From: Lepisosteus oculatus
Taxonomy: Eukaryota > Chordata > Actinopteri > Semionotiformes > Lepisosteidae
Direction: 5' to 3'
Length of the DNA stretch: 64,000 nt
Assembly: GCF_040954835.1 (NCBI RefSeq)
Contig: NC_090697.1
Coordinates: 3,794,501-3,858,500, forward strand
Shown here: piece after piece, positions 59,515 through 64,000 of the stretch
Position numbering within the stretch: the first letter of the stretch is position 1
How the letters are laid out: every line of letters starts with the position of its first letter
Notes under the pieces: model-generated
Told to the model about the DNA's origin: nothing
What the model saw: only the letters and a program-made list of their open reading frames with translations
Database searches by the model: none
Translations under genes and position numbers: made by a program

Positions 59515-60609
59515 ATGTACCATGCCTTTTTTCAGGGATCACCAGTAGAAGAGATGGGTTCCTCAATCAGACAGAACTTCAATGTTACTGAGAATTCAGA
59601 TATACAACTCTGTTATGAAACCATCGCTGGCTCCTGTACAAGAGTAATCAAACCAGTTATCTTACGAATTATATTGTATTTTATTATGATAATAATAATA
59701 CTGACAACATTGTGTGGAAACTTTGTGGTCATATTTTCAATTGCATACTTCAGACAACTTCATACCAACACAAATTATCTGATTCTCTCATTGGCAGTTT
59801 GTGATTTTTTGTTGGGAGTGCTCATCATGCCTTATACGATGTTTTTTTATATTGAAGGTTGCTGGTATCTGGGAAGTTTGTTTTGTCAAATACACACGGC
59901 CACTGACATGATGCTCTGCACAGCTTCCATATTCCACTTGTGTTCCATCTCCATTGACCGTTACTTTGCTGTGTGTAACCCTCTGAGTTACAAAACCAAA
60001 ATCACATCTGAAGTCATATTTATGATGATCATAATCAGCTGGATAGTTTCTGGAATATTTGGTTTTACGGTGGGTTTATTGAAGCTGAATATAAAAGGCA
60101 CTGAGGAATATTATTACAAATATATTGACTGTGTAGGAGGATGCATTGTGTTTTTCAGTAAATTCTTTGGACCTCTGTCCTCTTTGTTCTCATATTTCAT
60201 TCCTGCATTTATCATGCTGGGAATTTACTTTAAAATATATTTAGTAGCCAGACATCAGGCTAGGTCTATCAAAGATATAACACAGCAAATTCAAGATGCT
60301 AGAGAGAACAAGAGTGAAATTTCAAGTCAGCAGGAGAGAAAAGCTGCAAAAACCTTAGGCATAGTAGTGGGGGTGTTTGTTTTCCTCTGGACTCCTTTTT
60401 TTGTTTGTATTTCCACTTATCCTATTCTTGAGTATACTGTGCCACCTATTCTGATGGACACAACATTCTGGTTTGGCTATTTAAACTCTGCTTGTAACCC
60501 CATTATTTATGCTTTTTTTTACTCCTGGTTCAGAAAAGCAACAAAAGTTATCATCTCTGGAAAAATATTTGAAAGAGATTCTTGTTGGGCAAAGTTAATT
60601 ACAGAATAA
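59515..60609 (+). CDS. Trace amine-associated receptor (receptor E)
   Basis: 364 residues from the first ATG, one coding exon. A strong second acceptor (CCTTTTTTCAG, ending 59535) inside the first codons and a good-context ATG at 59554 (residue 14) make a 351-residue protein starting MGSSIRQNF more likely. Numbering from the first Met: glycosylation site N23 (NVT), D2.50 at 97, C3.25 at 124, D3.32 at 131, Cys135 at 3.36, DRY at 148-150, ECL2 cysteines 206 and 210, P5.50 at 230, Y7.43 at 322 and NSACNPIIYAFFYSWF at 324-339. The TM6 motif reads LWTP, with Leu in place of the usual Cys, and TM3 has HLCSISIDRY instead of HLSFISIDRY. These make it the most divergent member; it pairs with D by upstream and downstream DNA. 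Expected cell-surface amine receptor; ligand unknown. Confidence 0.92.
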   Translation: MYHAFFQGSPVEEMGSSIRQNFNVTENSDIQLCYETIAGSCTRVIKPVILRIILYFIMIIIILTTLCGNFVVIFSIAYFRQLHTNTNYLILSLAVCDFLLGVLIMPYTMFFYIEGCWYLGSLFCQIHTATDMMLCTASIFHLCSISIDRYFAVCNPLSYKTKITSEVIFMMIIISWIVSGIFGFTVGLLKLNIKGTEEYYYKYIDCVGGCIVFFSKFFGPLSSLFSYFIPAFIMLGIYFKIYLVARHQARSIKDITQQIQDARENKSEISSQQERKAAKTLGIVVGVFVFLWTPFFVCISTYPILEYTVPPILMDTTFWFGYLNSACNPIIYAFFYSWFRKATKVIISGKIFERDSCWAKLITE

Positions 60610-61380
60610 ATTAAGTCAAGGCAACATGTTTGGGTTTTTAAACCATATTAAAGAAAGCTAAATGTATTTGGTCAATGAGTTAAATCGACAATAATAAAGT
60701 CATATTGTCTACTGTACATCTGAGTTAATGCAGCTTTTCCTCTTCATCCTCTCTTAAGCTATTTTGTTTTTGTCTTGTCTCCCTCTGCTGTTGTTCCAAC
60801 AATGTGCATTTCTTTATATTGCACAAACTAGCTATTTTATTTTTCATTCATCTGCTTTTCATTCATTCAAAGACTTCTTCCTTTATTTTCCAGTGTTTTG
60901 GATTAGTGGAAATTAAAATTCTGAACTCACTGATTTTTATATGCCATTATGCAAAATAGATTACAGCACGACTTTCTTTCATCTTTATTTTTGTGATAGC
61001 TATTCTTGATGTAGTTTTAATTGTAAAATTAATTACAACTTACTGAAGTATTAATTGTAAAATACCTACAATTAGTGAACACTAGTGAACACTGTAGTCT
61101 GTCTGCTCAGCTGGCATAATATTCTTAAGATCAGTTTTTGAAGTGACTTGATTTTTTGCTTGAGGTTCTGTACTTAAAATCAGTTTATTGAAATTGTTGA
61201 GACCCACCTGTGGACCTCTAAAGATTTTTAATTGTAATGAATAAAATAATCTTTCTTGACTGTCACAGTGTGTTATCCACACTGGTTTCTATGATGAGCG
61301 CCTTTACAGCTCTACTGCTACATAAAACGTTATCTGACTGTTTTTACAATTTTGTGGCATTAATGGAAATGCAAGAAATG
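60610..61380. other. 3' flank of receptor E
   Basis: Contains the block 60985-61335, shared with 52460-52810 near receptor D. AATAAA-type signals at about 60693 and 61240. No gene. Confidence 0.45.
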
Positions 61381-61382
61381 TC

Positions 61383-61450
61383 AAGTATAGACTCCGGCTC
61401 TCCCACGACACTGTATAGGATAAAGAGGATAGAAAATGGATGGATCGATG
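61383..61450 (+). mobile_element. SINE tail fragment (L2-tailed type)
   Basis: AGACTCCGGCTCTCCC, GGATAAAGAGGATAGAAAAT and a short ATGG repeat are the 3' end of the SINE family seen at 16.4, 18.5 and 52.2 kb. Confidence 0.65.
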
Positions 61451-61666
61451 GAATCATTTGATTTTTCTGGCTGACTTCCTCTTGTTTGAAACCTGTCTTA
61501 TGTTTTTAATTTCACTCAGTAAATCATACCTTCAATGTGTCATGAGATACTGCTTTAACTTCCCACCCATGGACAGATTAACACTTCTGTGGGTACTGGA
61601 ATCATAGATTTTTATGAGTCTTTAACTCAATTTAAAACAAAATCACAATTATGCCATAGAGGCATT

Positions 61667-61667
<1 letters not shown>

Positions 61668-61717
<50 letters not shown>
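61668..61717. repeat. (AC)n microsatellite
   Basis: About 25 uninterrupted AC units followed by a short (AT)n. Confidence 0.95.
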
Positions 61718-61721
<4 letters not shown>

Positions 61722-62059
61722 TATATATATAACATTAAATACAAGTGACTTTTCCTTATTATCTATCGGATTATGTGTAAAAGCCATGTAATATGGGCAG
61801 GGTCAGATTTGTGTATATGTATTGTTTACTTGCCTAGGACTGAGACAATCAACAACACTTTAAGATTGTTTAAAATGTGCATTTATTTAATTTTGTATCA
61901 TTTGTGTCTTTTGTATGGAAAGTCCAAAAACAAAATTCCACCATTTTGGATGGACAATAAAGTTATATCTTATAAAGGAATTATTTTGTCAGAGATGAGC
62001 CTAGTTTCATTAGAAAAGTTGTAATAGCCATGCCAATGTCGGCTCACACCCCCTCGTCT
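61718..62059. other. Intergenic, no gene seen
   Basis: AT-rich; the short open frame at 61773-62024 shows no family resemblance. Confidence 0.35.
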
Positions 62060-62580
62060 TCACATGGTCAGTTATTACTACTGGGGCCGTCTGCACATGG
62101 TATGGGTGGTTGTCAGTGTCCCATGCTTCTAATTAAGGAGCCTTTGCCTATCATTTCTAAATACTGGCTACCCCAGCTCTAGCGCTCTGTCATTGTGAGT
62201 TTTCTCCCTGAAGAGCCCTGTCACCTGCGCTGTACTGTGCTGTTCTTGCCTTCTTGCTTTTCTTGCTAACCTTGTCGGCTTACCATGTACAGACCTGCTG
62301 ATTGTCTCTGGACAGTGATGACAGATACTCCTTGGCTTTATCTACTCTGCGCTTTCCCGGCTATGAACCTGTCGGACTCTGGGTTTTTGGAAACCACCTC
62401 GGTTCTGAATTGTGATCTCCGCCCCGTCTTGGCTCGATGTTCACCAGCTTGCACCTGCATCACCAGCTCTGTTCCTGAGTGTTGCTTTATTACAAAAGTG
62501 TCTCACTTGAGATCGTTCTGTCAGTCACAATACAAAATGCGCATTATATAACGGTTAATAAAAAATGTTTTAATTGAGCT
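62060..62580 (+). repeat. Unclassified GC-richer repeat-like block
   Basis: Pyrimidine-rich, GC-richer block (CTGTGCTGTTCTTGCCTTC, CTCCGCCCCGTCTTGGCTC) similar in texture to 54950-55725. No domain or terminal repeat identified. Confidence 0.3.
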
Positions 62581-62887
62581 GTATTGATTTTTCACGTGTA
62601 TTTTAATTATACCTGCCAGGTGTAAGTTTGAGGGGAGAAGCAGGGGCTCCTTTTTTCCCTCATTTATTCAGTTATCACTGTCTCTATTTAAACCTTAACC
62701 ACATTAATGCTCACAGCTCAATTTTTAATGAGCTGTATTGATGTTTTAAATGTGTGGTATTTTATGTTCATTTTGGTGAGGTCTTAGTACTTAAGCTAAA
62801 TGTAGCTTATTATCATGTTTTTTTTTACTTTACTGTACATTCTTTCCTTCCAAAGCAATCAAATTCTAAACAAAGAGCAGCCTCACA

Positions 62888-63690
62888 CCTACAGATGCAG
62901 CCATTCAAAATGCGCGGGCGATACCGCATTATTTTCCGGTGCGCTGTATGCAGTCTACCGCGAGTTACCGGTAAATACTGCTAGTTACCGTAAATTCTCC
63001 TATAATACTGCAAGCAAAATAATAGTATCCGGAATTTCCGCAAGGTGGAGTTAATTAAGCTCAACCTCTCATGTTTGAGCTGTCGCCATCAAAGTCTTTA
63101 ATGAAGATATTACTAATAGTATTAATAATGAATGACCTTGGACAAGCTGTAAGTGTAAACTCAAAGTATTGCCCTGGTCCACATTCAAAAGGAATATAAT
63201 ATGGAATCACGTATCTAAAGAAATTAATAACGATATAATTATATTCATGTTGCAAAAAAATTGCAACCGACATAAAAACTCCCTTGCTTTTAACAGAGCG
63301 TTCCATAATTTCTAACTACGAAAATTATTTAAACTGCGACACTTATCATTCAACCAGAGCTCGAAATATCACAAGGATCCTCTAGAGCACAGCAAAGACT
63401 GTATTAAAAGAATCGCGTATCTAAAGAAATTAATAAGATATAATTATACTCGTGTATATATAGAGGCTGTTTCACCTCTCTCTTCATGTGACTCTATTCA
63501 AAAGCCATTTAGCAAATAGGGGATGAGAAGAGTGACAAACTAGTATACAGTACAGTACTTTAGATCTTTTTTTCTGAACCGGGGAAAATCTGATCATGTT
63601 TCTCTATAACAATAATAAAAAACATTGCCACACCCGGACTGTTAAACCAACACATTAGCACGTCAAAGCCCATTGAGGAGCCAGGCGCAA
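62888..63690 (+). repeat. Unclassified dispersed repeat, long copy
   Basis: Starts with the CAGATGCAGCCATTCAAAAT end motif. 62888-63185 matches 20944-21262 inverted; 63190-63410 matches 4125-4345 inverted; 63560-63625 matches 2385-2460 and 16079-16140; 63625-63690 matches 1950-2015. This copy gives the most continuous view of the family (at least 0.8 kb), though the blocks may be separate elements. Confidence 0.65.
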
Positions 63691-63714
63691 TAAGTGTTTT
63701 GTCCCTTGATTTAC

Positions 63715-63925
63715 TGATCTGCATTAATTACAGAAATCGAGATCCTGCTCTTTGCAGATGACCTGGTCCTGCTGTCGCCCACAGAACAGAGGCTGCGGCA
63801 GAACCTCGTGGTGCTGGAGCAGCACTGTCAGACCTGAGCGCTGACAGTCAATCTGGACAAGACCAGAGTTATGGTTTTCCAGAAAAAAAGCCAGACCCCC
63901 ATTAGTCTTCCTGAGATCGTTGGAT
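63715..63925 (+). mobile_element. Non-LTR retrotransposon RT fragment
   Basis: One frame reads EIEILLFADDLVLLSPTEQR, then LRQNLVVLEQHCQT, a stop, and ALTVNLDKTRVMVFQKK. FADD is the RT catalytic motif, followed by the standard LNLxKT segment. A LINE remnant of about 60 residues; the clade cannot be set reliably. Confidence 0.8.
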
Positions 63926-64000
63926 TATGAACGAATAAAAGCATCTTATTAAAAACATGTTTGCGTTTGTTTGGGGGCTATATTATGTATTTTTCATATG

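Noticed and set aside
61668-61740. The AC run as a Z-DNA regulatory element of receptor E
   Set aside because: A plain microsatellite more than 1 kb after the gene; nothing else supports a regulatory role.
1-64000. CRISPR arrays, bacterial operons, rRNA or toxin genes
   Set aside because: No regularly spaced repeats, Shine-Dalgarno-led gene strings or rRNA-like sequence; all signals are of a vertebrate nuclear genome.

Overview
The window is vertebrate nuclear DNA, most likely from a ray-finned fish: AT-rich, with large intergenic gaps, abundant LINE, SINE, Tc1/mariner and Penelope-like repeats and fish-type V-SINEs. The SINE types would suit a non-teleost lineage (gar, bowfin, sturgeon or bichir), but the species cannot be fixed from the sequence. 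No bacterial features, CRISPR arrays or RNA genes were seen.

The host content is a same-strand cluster of trace amine-associated receptors (TAARs). Four have open coding exons (12407-13444, 38401-39447, 49188-50249, 59515-60609). One is destroyed (27759-29936), and there are two small receptor relics (36850-37030 and 24612-24643). All keep the TAAR TM7 fingerprint, and the intact ones keep the amine-binding aspartate of TM3; ECL2 and the tail look most like TAAR1. Each intact gene is preceded by a TATA box and a short non-coding first exon with a good splice donor, about 0.65-1.7 kb upstream of the coding exon.

The first three genes sit in copies of one duplicated unit (about 9.9-14.9, 23.4-32.8 and 35.5-39.7 kb). 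The last two form a second, more diverged pair (about 46-53 and 58.6-61.4 kb) that shares non-coding DNA downstream.

Mobile DNA fills the gaps. Penelope-like element (PLE) insertions occur at 2.9-4.1, 5.3-5.6, 6.4-6.6, 16.9, 22.0-22.9, 28.0-29.2, 31.1, 37.8 and 55.8 kb. Three are inverted dimers bounded by 11-13 bp target-site duplications (TSDs), and one lies inside the broken receptor. A class I (gamma-like) endogenous retrovirus relic (24.6-27.7 kb, minus strand) has replaced the expected promoter of that same receptor. A small Ty3/gypsy-like LTR relic lies at 56.5-58.4 kb. A recent 5'-truncated LINE with a 17-bp TSD is at 42.75-44.4 kb; older LINE pieces are at 4.9, 31.2, 32.1 and 63.7 kb, and a Tc1-like transposase relic at 7.9-8.4 kb. 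A large unclassified repeat family recurs as a mosaic at 0.9-2.5, 4.1-4.9, 15.1-17.5, 20.6-21.3 and 62.9-63.7 kb.

The strongest novel signals are the palindromic PLE insertions, the double hit on receptor B, the inverted duplication at 16.3/18.2 kb, and the conserved upstream exon/promoter module of the receptor array.
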